Counted from the stretch's first letter, positions 27,884-37,781 are shown. The stretch: 64,000 nt of DNA from Maribacter sp. (GCA_011050675.1 DRFI01000025.1:214669-278668); one strand, 5' to 3'. Notes: a model not told the origin generated them from the sequence alone. A program made the numbers and translations.

Positions 27884-29719
27884 TTATTGTTTCAATTCAA
27901 TGGTATGAACACCACCTTTTAGGTAAATAGAATTATTGGTTGATTTTAGCTTTTTACCATTATGTTTAATTTTTGAAAAAACAGGGGGAACTGTAAATTC
28001 TGCAGTCATTTTCTTAGGAATCTCGATAGTATAATGGTCGGTATTCTTATCTTTTTTAAAACTAGCAGTTATGATGCCGTTTTTGGTAGGTACTCTAATA
28101 TTGGAAAAAGTCAAATCTGCTAGTTGAGGTTTAATCTCAGCTACTTTAAAACCAGCGGTTTTTGGTTTAATACCCCACATATAGCGAGTAGTAATATTCA
28201 AAGGCGCTGTACCCCATGCATGGTTCCAATCAGAGTTTGGTTTGTACTTTACATCCCAAGCTTCTAAAGTCATGGTTGCGCCTATTTCAATCATATTCCA
28301 CCAACTTCTATCGCTTTCTGTTTCTGTGATGAGGTCTAATGCGTATTGCGCCTCTCCGCTTTTATATAGTCCTTCTAACAAGTATTGAGATCCGTAAACG
28401 CTACATGCCATCCCTCTGGTTTTTATAAAATCTGTAACTGTTTTAATATGTTCTTTGGGTACAAGACCAAATGCTAATGGCATCATATTACCATGTAAGG
28501 AAGAATGATTAGAGTTTTCCCCATCTATGTAATACCCTTTTTTAGAATCAAATAACTTAGTGTTAATAACGCTCTTGATGGTTGCTGCCTTATTTTGAAA
28601 AAACGTTACATCGTCGTCTTTATCAAGAAATTCTGCGATTTCTGCCATTAGGACAAGGTTGTAGTAGTAAAAAGAATTGACGACTGTATTTACTGGTACT
28701 ATTTCATAACCATCTCTTTCGCCTTCTGCAGTAGCCAATTCCCAACCTGTATCTTTTTGTGCTGGTGGCCAATCTATAATATCTTTAATTTTTGTGTCTG
28801 GTTTCTTGAAACCTAATTTTGAAATTAACTCTTCGTTCATGTGTGGGGAAGAGGAACTTATGAGTCCGTCTTTACGTTCCAAATCCATTAATGTTTTTAA
28901 CTTCAGATTCTCATAATGTTCCGCTAAAGGCTCTAAATCGCCAGTATACATATAATCGGCATAAAACATGGGTACGGTATGTAACAACCATTCTGTGGGC
29001 CAAGTTGGGTTTTTTATAAAGTAGGCATTTGTTCTTCTTCCCATAGCATAAAGGCTATCTACGCTATAGTGACTTAGTTGATTTATATAGGCATCTGCTT
29101 CATACGGAATTCTTTCACGATCACCATCAACATAATAGCCTGTAAAACTGGTAGCTTTAATAGTATGCTTACATAGTTTCCAAATAGAATCTAGTATTTC
29201 ATTTGAAGAGGAGAAGCTACTTGCTTCTTCATTAAAATTGTTATGTACCGCTTTTTGAAAGACTTCTATATTTTCAATTGGTATTTTTAAATTCTCAATT
29301 TCACAATATCTAAAAGGCATAATAACACCAATGCTATCAGGTAGTAGTATTGCGGCTCCAGATGTATTTCTTTTATTAGGAATTAGTTCAATATTAGTAA
29401 TCGTATTTGCTTGTAGATTACTTAATACAATTCTTTGATATCTAATAGATCCGCCTGGTTTTCTATCTATTCTATTTTGTGCATTTAATTTTTCACCAAG
29501 ATGAATGACCAGCGAATCGTTTTGAGTTATAGTACTGCGTAATTCAACTGTGCCAAAGTAAGCTTTACCAAAGTCTATTAAATACGTGTCTTTTGATACC
29601 TCACTTATTTCATTAGGACTGTTGAATGTGGTTTTCAAATCTATATCACTAGTACTATTTTGAGCTTGACAATAGAAAATAGATAGGGTGATAAGACATA
29701 TGTAAATATGCTTTTTCAT
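27884..29719 (-). CDS. Secreted GH78-like (alpha-L-rhamnosidase-type) glycosidase
   Basis: 611 aa with a signal peptide (cleavage near CQAQN). After a beta-sandwich N-terminal part, the (alpha/alpha)6-type core shows GYYVDGDRERIPYEADAY, the counterpart of the GH78 catalytic block, then PTWPTEWLLHTVPMFYADY, WNHAWGTAPLN and MWGIKP near the end. Shorter than multi-domain rhamnosidases, so probably catalytic domain plus C-terminal beta domain. The actual sugar (rhamnose or another alpha-linked unit) is uncertain. Between the Gfo/Idh/MocA gene and the SDR gene in the minus operon. Confidence 0.75.
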   Translation of the reverse strand: MKKHIYICLITLSIFYCQAQNSTSDIDLKTTFNSPNEISEVSKDTYLIDFGKAYFGTVELRSTITQNDSLVIHLGEKLNAQNRIDRKPGGSIRYQRIVLSNLQANTITNIELIPNKRNTSGAAILLPDSIGVIMPFRYCEIENLKIPIENIEVFQKAVHNNFNEEASSFSSSNEILDSIWKLCKHTIKATSFTGYYVDGDRERIPYEADAYINQLSHYSVDSLYAMGRRTNAYFIKNPTWPTEWLLHTVPMFYADYMYTGDLEPLAEHYENLKLKTLMDLERKDGLISSSSPHMNEELISKLGFKKPDTKIKDIIDWPPAQKDTGWELATAEGERDGYEIVPVNTVVNSFYYYNLVLMAEIAEFLDKDDDVTFFQNKAATIKSVINTKLFDSKKGYYIDGENSNHSSLHGNMMPLAFGLVPKEHIKTVTDFIKTRGMACSVYGSQYLLEGLYKSGEAQYALDLITETESDRSWWNMIEIGATMTLEAWDVKYKPNSDWNHAWGTAPLNITTRYMWGIKPKTAGFKVAEIKPQLADLTFSNIRVPTKNGIITASFKKDKNTDHYTIEIPKKMTAEFTVPPVFSKIKHNGKKLKSTNNSIYLKGGVHTIELKQ

Positions 29720-29753
29720 AGGTTTTACGGTAAGTTGATTTATGATAGGTAGT

Positions 29754-29789
29754 ACTAGATACCATGTTGTTTATAACATAGTATCTAGT
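29754..29789. repeat. Intercistronic hairpin (15-bp inverted repeat with one mismatch)
   Basis: ACTAGATAC (29754-29762) and ATGTT (29764-29768) pair with AACAT (29775-29779) and GTATCTAGT (29781-29789); the only mismatch is C29763/A29780, and the loop is 6 nt. It lies in the 176-bp gap between two co-oriented minus-strand genes. No T-run follows, so it is more likely an RNA-stability or processing element than a terminator. Confidence 0.7.
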
Positions 29790-29895
29790 TTACTTACTTT
29801 TAGATTTTATTACACTTTTTTCATTCTATATACTCTTCAATTACTATAGGGAAGTAGATGATAAAGTGTTGCTTAATCTTATTAATATGTAGAAA

Positions 29896-31251
29896 TTATA
29901 CAGGTTTAATTTCCCAACCTGGCTCATAGGATCTAGACCATAATTTCATTGCCTCCCTATTAAATATGCGACCAGTTGTTTCATCTATTTCAAAAGAGTC
30001 ATCGATTCTTGAAGCTATATTTGCGTAATGCGTAAGCATTTGGCTTATAGCACCTTCATCTATTGGTGATGTTAATTCAGCTTTACCTCTTATAGCATCG
30101 AAAAAGTTAACAGTGTGTAACGTAGACATATCGCCACCGCCACCAAGTGCTGTACCTGCTTCTTCGTTTGTTGAAATATTTTCTTTTATAAGACCTCCTT
30201 TTTGGTCGAATAATTTATAACCACCACGATCAATATAAGCGGTACCTTCAGAACCTGCCACTATTGTACCTCTACCATATTTGTTACCGTATTTATGATA
30301 ACCGGTTCTACTGTTTCCATCCCACTTTATGGTTTTATTACCAGCAAACTTAAACGTAGCCTCCATAGTATCATACATTTCCCAGCCATCATCTTTGAAA
30401 TGATATTTGCCTGAATCTACAGATACTTTTTCAGGATATTTTACACCTAATGCCCATCGCGCAATATCTAATTCATGAGTAGCATTATTACCCATTTCTG
30501 CAGTACCAAAATCCCAGCCGTACCAATGCCAGTTGTAATCCCAAGTGTTGTCTGTATAAGCTTTTCTTGGTGCAGGACCTTGAAATAAATCCCAATCTAA
30601 ACCTTCTGGCGGATTTGCTTTTGTTTGGTGTGGTACACGACCTCTGGCACTAACATAAAAAGCAGTTGCTTTATATACATCACCAATAACACCGTTGTGA
30701 ATTTCTTTTATTATTTCTTGAGACTCTGGAGCCGAACGTTGTTGGTTACCCATTTGCACCACTTTGTTGAATTTCTTTTGATAGGCAACTACCAATTCCC
30801 CTTCTCGTGGATTATGGCTACATGGCTTTTCTAAAAAGACATGTTTACCGGCTTGCATTGCCATACATGCACCAGGTGCATGCCAATGATCTGGAGTCGA
30901 CATAAAAATGGCATCAACCTCTTTATCATCTAAAATTTTGCGAATGTCATTTTCTAATTGTGGCTTATAATTTAGTTTAGAAGCCACTTCGGTAGCAGCT
31001 TTATCTCGCTGACTCTTCATAACATCGCATAAATATTTAAGCTCTACGTTATTTTTTTTGTAGGCTATTGCTGGTATATATGCACTATACCTTCTACCTA
31101 AACCTTGTATTGCAACATTAATTCTATCGTTAGCACCTATTATTTTAGAATAACTCTTAGCTGTCATAGCATTTGCGCTAGAGCCTACTAAAGTAGCACC
31201 AACCGCTCCAATTGCAGTTTTCTTTATAAAATCTCTTCTGTTTGAACTCAT
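29896..31251 (-). CDS. Tat-exported Gfo/Idh/MocA-family oxidoreductase
   Basis: 451 aa. N-terminus SSNRRDFIKKTAIGAVGATL is a twin-arginine signal, so the folded, cofactor-loaded enzyme is sent to the periplasm. The Rossmann block INVAIQGLGRRY is followed by VFLEKPCSHN (the family EKP motif) and NATHELDIARWALG with the conserved His. Families of this type that travel with DUF1080 proteins oxidise C3 of glycosides to 3-keto sugars; that role is inferred from the adjacent DUF1080 gene, 5 bp upstream. Confidence 0.88.
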   Translation of the reverse strand: MSSNRRDFIKKTAIGAVGATLVGSSANAMTAKSYSKIIGANDRINVAIQGLGRRYSAYIPAIAYKKNNVELKYLCDVMKSQRDKAATEVASKLNYKPQLENDIRKILDDKEVDAIFMSTPDHWHAPGACMAMQAGKHVFLEKPCSHNPREGELVVAYQKKFNKVVQMGNQQRSAPESQEIIKEIHNGVIGDVYKATAFYVSARGRVPHQTKANPPEGLDWDLFQGPAPRKAYTDNTWDYNWHWYGWDFGTAEMGNNATHELDIARWALGVKYPEKVSVDSGKYHFKDDGWEMYDTMEATFKFAGNKTIKWDGNSRTGYHKYGNKYGRGTIVAGSEGTAYIDRGGYKLFDQKGGLIKENISTNEEAGTALGGGGDMSTLHTVNFFDAIRGKAELTSPIDEGAISQMLTHYANIASRIDDSFEIDETTGRIFNREAMKLWSRSYEPGWEIKPV

Positions 31252-31256
31252 GTTGT

Positions 31257-32645
31257 TTATTCTTTAGTATTACTAATTGAACGAATCTTTACATTTTTGA
31301 AAGAAACCAAATCACCGTGGTCTTGAAGTAAAATTTGACCATTATCCAATTCTCCGAAATTTGGCCATTTAGCATATTTACTTTCAGAAACTAACTTTTT
31401 ATAAGCATCGCTCTTTCGTTCGTATTCTAAAACTTTGGTTCCATTTAACCAATGTTCAACGTGGTTATCTTTTGATATAATGTAAGCCGTATTCCATTCA
31501 CCAATTGGGTTGATAGGCTTATTTACATCTGCCTGAATTAGGTCATATAGCGAACTTACTGTTCTGCTACCTTCATGATTTCCTAGTTTAGCATCTGGAT
31601 GAAGATTGTCATCTAATATTTGATATTCCAATCCTATAGAAGAACCTTCGCCTTTATTAATATTGGTATCTACATAATATTTTATACCACTATTAGCACC
31701 AGGTGTTAGTTTAAAATCTACTTTTAATTCAAAATCTCCGTAAAGTTTTTTGGTAACGATATCGCCACCAGCCGAAGATTCTGCACCACCTGAAGAAAGA
31801 ACACTTAAAATACCATTTTCAATTTTCCATCCTTGTTCTGGAAATTCTTCTAATTTGGCACCCCTCCACCCGTTGGTAGTTTCTCCATCCCAAAGTAATT
31901 CCCATCCATCTTTCTTCTCATCAATAGATAATTGATTTTTTGTAATAATAGGAGTAAGTGGAGATTTTCTAGAATATTTAGAAACGCTATCGGTAACGAT
32001 TTTTACATTTTTCCAGATAATATCGGTTCCAGCTTTTTGGTCACCATGAATGCTGTGTACTTGCAAACAGATAAATCCTTTCGCAGTTTTATCATCAATT
32101 AAGTAGGCTGCAGGAACATCGTTTACCCAGGTTTTAATAGTGTCGCCAATTGCTTCTATACGATAATGGTTCCATTCGTTTTGCTTAAAAGCTTTTTGCG
32201 CTGTAGGGTTATCTGTCATCGGATTTAACCATCCACGCCTAGACTCATCATAGATACCACCGCTCCATGCTCTTTCAGATGGGTCAATTTCAACTTGGTA
32301 ACCATGTACTCTACCATCTCTATAAGTAGGTATGCTATTACTTCTAATCTGTATACCAGAATTCATTGTTGAATCAACTTTATAGTCTAATTCTAAAATG
32401 AAATCGTCATACATTTTATCTGTCGTTAAAAAGGTATTCGGAGTATCGTGGGTGGTAGTACCTACAATGGTACCATCTTTTACATTATAGGTAGCATCAC
32501 CACCTAGTTTATGCCAACCGTTTAAAGTTGTGCCGTCAAATAAATCTACCCAAGGGGTTTCATCTTTAGTGTTTTCGGTACAGCTAACTATTAAAGCTAG
32601 TGCTGTTACCATCAGTAATTTACTGGTTGAAAGGTAATTTTTCAT
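31257..32645 (-). CDS. Lipoprotein with two DUF1080 (3-keto-glycoside hydrolase-type) domains
   Basis: 462 aa. Lipobox VSC at Cys22. Two copies of the concanavalin-like DUF1080 domain: the first begins at LFDGTTLNGWHKLGG (near residue 35), the second at LWDGETTNGWRGAKLEE (near 250). Each continues with a YGDF/YDDF-ELxxDYK/DFK strand and a GIQIRS / GIKYYV block. Characterised members cleave 3-keto-disaccharides by elimination. First gene of the minus-strand operon, under the promoter at 32676-32731. Confidence 0.85.
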   Translation of the reverse strand: MKNYLSTSKLLMVTALALIVSCTENTKDETPWVDLFDGTTLNGWHKLGGDATYNVKDGTIVGTTTHDTPNTFLTTDKMYDDFILELDYKVDSTMNSGIQIRSNSIPTYRDGRVHGYQVEIDPSERAWSGGIYDESRRGWLNPMTDNPTAQKAFKQNEWNHYRIEAIGDTIKTWVNDVPAAYLIDDKTAKGFICLQVHSIHGDQKAGTDIIWKNVKIVTDSVSKYSRKSPLTPIITKNQLSIDEKKDGWELLWDGETTNGWRGAKLEEFPEQGWKIENGILSVLSSGGAESSAGGDIVTKKLYGDFELKVDFKLTPGANSGIKYYVDTNINKGEGSSIGLEYQILDDNLHPDAKLGNHEGSRTVSSLYDLIQADVNKPINPIGEWNTAYIISKDNHVEHWLNGTKVLEYERKSDAYKKLVSESKYAKWPNFGELDNGQILLQDHGDLVSFKNVKIRSISNTKE

Positions 32646-32675
32646 TATTAATTATTTGGTTTTGGAATGGCTCTA

Positions 32676-32731
32676 CAAAGTACAGCGATTGTGGTTTTAA
32701 AGGATGGACATTTTAATACAAAGCATGGATT
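32676..32731 (-). promoter_or_regulatory. Probable HTCS site and promoter, DUF1080 operon
   Basis: Read on the minus strand: AATCCAT (32731-32725), 14-bp gap, TGTCCAT (32710-32704), 21-bp gap, TACTTTG (32682-32676). Heptamer starts are 21 bp apart, two helical turns, as expected for an AraC-type dimer next to RNA polymerase. Confidence 0.65.
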
Positions 32732-32873
32732 TAGCATTCTAAACGTTAATTAGCGTTATGTATGAAAAAATGAAAATATGTAATTTTTTGTCTAATAGCT
32801 ATGTGAAATATTTAAAAATTAAGGAGATAGTTTGATGATTTAGCAAGTTAAAAATAATCCATTTTTTTTAGGC

Positions 32874-32930
32874 TGTCCATATTTCCGATGAATATGTCCA
32901 TTCGTTAACATGGTGTTAACAATACTTTAG
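32874..32930 (+). promoter_or_regulatory. Probable HTCS site and promoter, susC operon
   Basis: TGTCCAT at 32874-32880 and again at 32895-32901 (21 bp apart), a 21-bp gap, then TACTTTAG at 32923-32930. The same spacing is found in the minus-strand promoter at 32676-32731 and before the inositol oxygenase gene. Confidence 0.7.
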
Positions 32931-32957
32931 TAGTCAATTAACTTAACAATAACAAAA

Positions 32958-35900
32958 ATGAAAAAACTAAAACTATTAATGGTATTCCTTTTATTGGGCG
33001 TGTCATCAGTACTATGGGCGCAGAGTAGCGTTACGGGTACGGTGACAGATGACCAGGGTATGCCAATTCCAGGAGCGTCTATTGTAGTAAAAGGAACATC
33101 AAATGGTACAGTAACAGACTTTGATGGGAATTTTAGCATTTCGGTAGAAGAAGGTAATGTATTAAGCGTATCCTATTTAGGTTATAAATCTGTAGAAGTA
33201 GCTTATTCCGGTCAATCTAGTCTATCGGTTACTTTGGCAGAAGATACCGCACAGTTAGATGAGGTTGTAGTTATAGGTTATGGTTCTGTAAAGAAAAGTG
33301 ACTTGACCGGTGCCGTTGCTTCAGTTGACAGTGAAACCTTAACTGAGCAAAGAAAGACCAATATAGGTCAAGCAATTCAAGGTCGTATTGCAGGTGTTGA
33401 TGTTAGAACATTAAACTCTAAACCTGGTGCGCCGTTATCAATTAAAATACGTGGTAATACGGTTATTACTGCAAACCAAGGTAGTGAGCGTGATGGTGTA
33501 AGTGATGATCTTGCAGATGACCCTTCTAAACCGCTATTTGTGGTTGATGGAATATTTTTTGATGACATCAGTGTTTTAAATCCTTCTGATATTGAACAGA
33601 TGGATATTTTAAAGGATGCTTCTGCTACTGCCATTTATGGTTCTAGAGGGGCTAACGGTGTTGTAATCATTACAACTAAAAGTGGTATTGAAGGTAGAAC
33701 CGTTTTTACTTATGACTCTTCTTTTGGTTTACGTTCGGCAACCAATATTCCAGAACTCTACTCAGGTCCTGAATATGTTCAGTTTGTTGACGATGTATTA
33801 AGAGCACGAGCTTGGCAAGGTACAGATAGAACTGTTGCAGATTATAATAATGTAGTTGTTGATAGGTCTACAGAAATTCAATCTTCTAATGAAGAAGCAT
33901 CTAATGTTGCAAATGGTAGATATACCGATTGGATGGATTCATTTAGAAAAACTGGATTGCAAACAAGCCATACAGTAGGTATGTCTGGTGGTAGTAATGG
34001 TTTGGTATATAATGGATCACTAGGTTATTTACATGACGAGGGCGTTATGGGAATAGAAGAGTACGAAAGATATAATTTGAGTGCTTCGTTATCTAAAAAG
34101 GTATCTGATGAGGTTACTGTAGGTATTAAAACATATTTGGCTCTATCAGAAAGAGAACAGGGTAGTAGAGAGTTGTTTAGAAGTACGTTACGTTTAGCGC
34201 CAACGGTTAATCCTTACGATGAAAACGGAGAACCAATATTATTTCCAGATGATCAAGATTTAAGATTTGTTAATCCTATATATGATGCAGAAGGAGCATG
34301 GAGGTTAAATAATAGATCTTTAGATGTTATTGCAAATGTGTTTTTCAATTATAAGCCAAATGATTGGATCAACTTTAAAACACAATTTTCGCCGAATATT
34401 TCAGCACAACGTTTTGGAGAATATCGTGGTTTGTTAACGAAGTCTTCTAGAAATGATCCTTCAAGAATACAGTCTCATTATCAATCGGACTTTAAAACAT
34501 CTTATACTTGGGATAATATTCTTGATTTCGATTTCGATATTGCTGAAGGGCATAATCTTAAAACTACTTTAATTAACTCCATATATTATTCTAATCCTGA
34601 AGGGAGTGATATTCAGGTTCGTAATTTTGACACTGATGCTTACTTATTTTTTAATACTCAAGGTGGATCAGATGTGCCTAGAAATTATGGTAGTTTTTAT
34701 GAAAAAGAGACCTTAGCTTCATTTGCAGGTCGTTTAAACTATAATATTAAAGATAGATACCTATTTACTTTTACAGGTAGATATGACGGTTCATCTAAAT
34801 TGGCAGTAGGTAATAAATGGGCATTCTTCCCATCGGCTGCTTTTGCATGGAGAGCAAGCGAAGAACAATTTTTAAAGGATGTAAACTGGCTTAGTAATTT
34901 AAAACTACGTTTAAGTTATGGTGAGTCTGGTAACGATAAAACAGTAAATCCATATAGTTCATTAGCCTTCTTATCTCAAGATAGTTATTTGTTCGGTGAT
35001 GATTTTACCATTGGTAAATCTGTTGCTGGTCTTTCTAACGCAGATTTAAGTTGGGAAATTTCTAAGGAATATAACGTTGGGTTAGACCTATCGATTCTTA
35101 ATAGCAGAGTTAATTTTGGTTTTGAATACTATAGTAAAGAAACTGAAGGAAGTATTCTTGCCCGTCAATTATCATTTGTAACTGGTTTTGGAGATTCTGG
35201 TACCATAGGTAATTTTGGTTCTGTTAGAAACAGAGGTGTTGAACTTACTTTAAACACTGTTAACGTACGTACAGACAATTTTACATGGCGTACGAATATC
35301 AATTACACTAAAAATGACAATGAAATACTTGCTTTATATGATGATATTGACCAGATTTTGGTTGGATCAGATTCTAGATTAAATGGTGTTTTACAAGTAG
35401 GAGCACCTATAGATGCTACATTTGATTATGAGGTTGATGGTATTTGGCAAATAGATGAGGCTGCACAAGCAGAATCTTTTGGTCTATTACCTGGGCAGTA
35501 TAAATATGTTGATCAAAATAATGATGGTGTAATTAATCAAGAAGATAAAACAGTTATCGGTTCTCAATCTCCAGATTGGATTGCAGGTATGACAAACACC
35601 TTCAACTATAAAAATCTTGAAATGAATGTTCAAGTAAATACAAGACAAGGTGTATTCGGGCATTCAGAATTTCATCAAAATTTTGCAAGTTTCAATGGCG
35701 ATGGTGCGGTATTCAATAGCTTAAAACAAGATTATTGGACACCTAACAACCCTGATGCTAAATATCCTTCACCAGAGTATGGAGAATCTTCGTACCCTTG
35801 GTTCTATGAAGATATGTCCTTTGTAAGAATTGGTAATATTGGTCTTGCCTATTCATTTCCTGATGACCTTTTAGACAAGTTGAAAATGTCCACGTTGCGT

Positions 35901-36035
35901 TTATCACTTGATGTTCAAAACCCATTCACTTTTACCGATTTTGATGGTCCAGATCCAGAAACAGGTTTACAGAATTCCTATAACATGGGGTATTCGGTTA
36001 AAACAGTTTTATTCGGATTAAAATTATCGTACTAA
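32958..36035 (+). CDS. SusC-like TonB-dependent outer-membrane transporter
   Basis: 1025 aa. Signal peptide to WAQ, then a carboxypeptidase-regulatory-like domain (VTGTVTDDQGMPIPGASIVV), TonB box region (LDEVVVIGYG near residue 105), plug domain (IRGN..., LKDASATAIYGSRGANGVVIITTK) and a 22-strand barrel ending in KLSY. The barrel works with the SusD protein encoded next to it to import glycan fragments. The substrate cannot be read from the sequence. First gene of the PUL. Confidence 0.95.
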   Translation: MKKLKLLMVFLLLGVSSVLWAQSSVTGTVTDDQGMPIPGASIVVKGTSNGTVTDFDGNFSISVEEGNVLSVSYLGYKSVEVAYSGQSSLSVTLAEDTAQLDEVVVIGYGSVKKSDLTGAVASVDSETLTEQRKTNIGQAIQGRIAGVDVRTLNSKPGAPLSIKIRGNTVITANQGSERDGVSDDLADDPSKPLFVVDGIFFDDISVLNPSDIEQMDILKDASATAIYGSRGANGVVIITTKSGIEGRTVFTYDSSFGLRSATNIPELYSGPEYVQFVDDVLRARAWQGTDRTVADYNNVVVDRSTEIQSSNEEASNVANGRYTDWMDSFRKTGLQTSHTVGMSGGSNGLVYNGSLGYLHDEGVMGIEEYERYNLSASLSKKVSDEVTVGIKTYLALSEREQGSRELFRSTLRLAPTVNPYDENGEPILFPDDQDLRFVNPIYDAEGAWRLNNRSLDVIANVFFNYKPNDWINFKTQFSPNISAQRFGEYRGLLTKSSRNDPSRIQSHYQSDFKTSYTWDNILDFDFDIAEGHNLKTTLINSIYYSNPEGSDIQVRNFDTDAYLFFNTQGGSDVPRNYGSFYEKETLASFAGRLNYNIKDRYLFTFTGRYDGSSKLAVGNKWAFFPSAAFAWRASEEQFLKDVNWLSNLKLRLSYGESGNDKTVNPYSSLAFLSQDSYLFGDDFTIGKSVAGLSNADLSWEISKEYNVGLDLSILNSRVNFGFEYYSKETEGSILARQLSFVTGFGDSGTIGNFGSVRNRGVELTLNTVNVRTDNFTWRTNINYTKNDNEILALYDDIDQILVGSDSRLNGVLQVGAPIDATFDYEVDGIWQIDEAAQAESFGLLPGQYKYVDQNNDGVINQEDKTVIGSQSPDWIAGMTNTFNYKNLEMNVQVNTRQGVFGHSEFHQNFASFNGDGAVFNSLKQDYWTPNNPDAKYPSPEYGESSYPWFYEDMSFVRIGNIGLAYSFPDDLLDKLKMSTLRLSLDVQNPFTFTDFDGPDPETGLQNSYNMGYSVKTVLFGLKLSY

Positions 36036-36053
36036 TTTTTAAACTATAAAAAG

Positions 36054-37703
36054 ATGAAACTATTTAAATATATAAAGGTTATAACGGTCTTCTTGGTTAT
36101 GCTGTCGCTGTCTTATGCTTGCGATGATTATTTAGAAGAAGAAATATACTCAGACATCACTTCTGAGAATTTTATTACACAAGACAATGCAGATCAATTG
36201 GTGATTGGTGTATATAGTAGCCTGCGAGATGTCTACAATCAGTATACGTACCAATTTTTGGGTACAGATATTTTTACTAGTAAAAGCGAAATATTCTCTT
36301 TTAGCGCAACTAATGATTATTTCAATTTAAACTCAGGTACAGGCTTAGGGGTTTGGTCCAATAACTATAGTGTAATTGGTAAAGCAAATACGGTTATTAA
36401 TAGGTTTGAAAATCAAATAAACTGGAGCGAGGCTAATTTAGGCGATAGGGATTATGGTATTGCACAAGCAAAAGCACTTAGAGGTTTGGCTTATTTTAAT
36501 TTAGTACAGCAATATGGTGGTTTAGTTATAGAACTGGAAGAAGCTCAAACTATTCGTACAGATTATGCTAGATCTTCAGAAGCAGAAACGTTTGCTCAAA
36601 TAATTTCAGATTTAGAAGAGGCTATTCCTACTTTGTTAGATAACCCTAGTACAGGTAGAATATCTAAAAGAGCGGCACAACATTTATTGGCCGAGGTATA
36701 TTTAACTAGAGCGTATACTTCTGCAGGTAGCTCTGGCGATTTTGATACTGCTGCGGCATTGGCAGAGCAAGCAATAGGTAGCTATGATATTCGTAATCAA
36801 TCATATGCCGAGGTTTTTGATTATGATAATCAAGAAAATGATGAAATATTGTTTGCTGTACAATATGGAAATAGTGGTTTAGCAGCAGATAAAAGTAACA
36901 ACAAGCATTCTCTTTTTATGAACCAGGTGTTTAATTATCCTGGTGTTAATAGAACTACAACGCCATATGGTGTAAGTGGTTTTGGAGCAATGCCTACACC
37001 TTTCTTTTATTCTTTGTTCGCTGATAATGATACAAGAGAAGATGCTACAATTCACCGTGCAATTATTGCAGATAGTGATGAGCCAGATGGTCCAGATAAT
37101 ATTGTTGCTGGTGATACTATTGTGTACTATCCAAAAAACACATTGGATGCTGAAGAATTAGCAGAGCGATTAGATCGTTATTGGGTATACCAACCAGATC
37201 AATATCTATTTGGATTACCTGCAGACGTTCCAGGAGTTAATTATTTATACTCATTGAATATTGAACGTACAAATTTCCCAATATTCAAGAAGTTTGATGA
37301 TCAAGACTTTAATGAAGATACAGACGGAGCTAGAGATACATTTGTTTACAGAGTAGCAGGCACGCACTTAATTGCGGCAGAAGCTTATTTGGGAGCAAGT
37401 AATACTGCATCAGCCTTAAACCACTTAAATATTGTTCGTGAGCGTGCTACTGGTGTAGCGAATGAATATACCTCAGTTACTATTGACGATGTTTTAAATG
37501 AAAGAGCATTAGAGCTTGCAGGTGAAGATAATAGATGGGCTGTGCTTAAAAGAACAGGTAAATTAGAAGAACGTATAAATCTATATAATCCTCATGTTAT
37601 TGATCACGGTGCTTTTGATGCAAGTACTCATTTATTAAGACCTATTCCTGCAAATGAATTGCAATTGTCAGATGGATCTTTAATACAAAACCCTGGTTAT
37701 TAG
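36054..37703 (+). CDS. SusD/RagB-family surface glycan-binding lipoprotein
   Basis: 549 aa. Lipoprotein signal with LSYAC (Cys23). The helical TPR-like SusD scaffold is visible: LRGLAYFNLVQQYGG near residues 145-159, RISKRAAQHLLAEVYLTRA near 200, and C-terminal NERALELAGEDNRWAVLKRTG and RPIPANELQLS. It caps the SusC barrel at the cell surface. 18 bp downstream of susC. Confidence 0.95.
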   Translation: MKLFKYIKVITVFLVMLSLSYACDDYLEEEIYSDITSENFITQDNADQLVIGVYSSLRDVYNQYTYQFLGTDIFTSKSEIFSFSATNDYFNLNSGTGLGVWSNNYSVIGKANTVINRFENQINWSEANLGDRDYGIAQAKALRGLAYFNLVQQYGGLVIELEEAQTIRTDYARSSEAETFAQIISDLEEAIPTLLDNPSTGRISKRAAQHLLAEVYLTRAYTSAGSSGDFDTAAALAEQAIGSYDIRNQSYAEVFDYDNQENDEILFAVQYGNSGLAADKSNNKHSLFMNQVFNYPGVNRTTTPYGVSGFGAMPTPFFYSLFADNDTREDATIHRAIIADSDEPDGPDNIVAGDTIVYYPKNTLDAEELAERLDRYWVYQPDQYLFGLPADVPGVNYLYSLNIERTNFPIFKKFDDQDFNEDTDGARDTFVYRVAGTHLIAAEAYLGASNTASALNHLNIVRERATGVANEYTSVTIDDVLNERALELAGEDNRWAVLKRTGKLEERINLYNPHVIDHGAFDASTHLLRPIPANELQLSDGSLIQNPGY

Positions 37704-37762
37704 AAATTATAGAATTGAACAAAATAGTTAAGAAGTTAGTTTTTATTGAGTGAGTTGATATG

Positions 37763-37781
37763 GGCAGGTGTAAAACCTGCC
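37763..37781 (+). terminator. Weak or partial terminator after susD
   Basis: GGCAGGT (37763-37769) pairs with ACCTGCC (37775-37781) around 5 nt, followed by TGTATTTTA. The T-tract is broken, so it may attenuate and give a susCD-rich transcript. Confidence 0.5.

Larger units (their letters stand above)
32646..32957. other. Divergent control region between DUF1080 operon and susC
   Basis: 312 bp, no ORF. It holds two outward-facing copies of one promoter layout (given separately), with about 140 bp of AT-rich DNA between them. A further AATCCAT at 32856-32862 sits 18 bp, not 21 bp, before the susC-side pair. Confidence 0.8.

Noticed and set aside
29896..31251. Inositol 2-dehydrogenase (IolG) call for the Gfo/Idh/MocA protein
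   Set aside because: Tempting beside MIOX, but the twin-arginine signal puts it in the periplasm and it is paired with DUF1080, which fits glycoside oxidation better.
32856..32862. Third AATCCAT near the susC promoter
   Set aside because: It is 18 bp from the next heptamer, not 21, so it breaks the spacing rule seen at all three promoters; may be chance.
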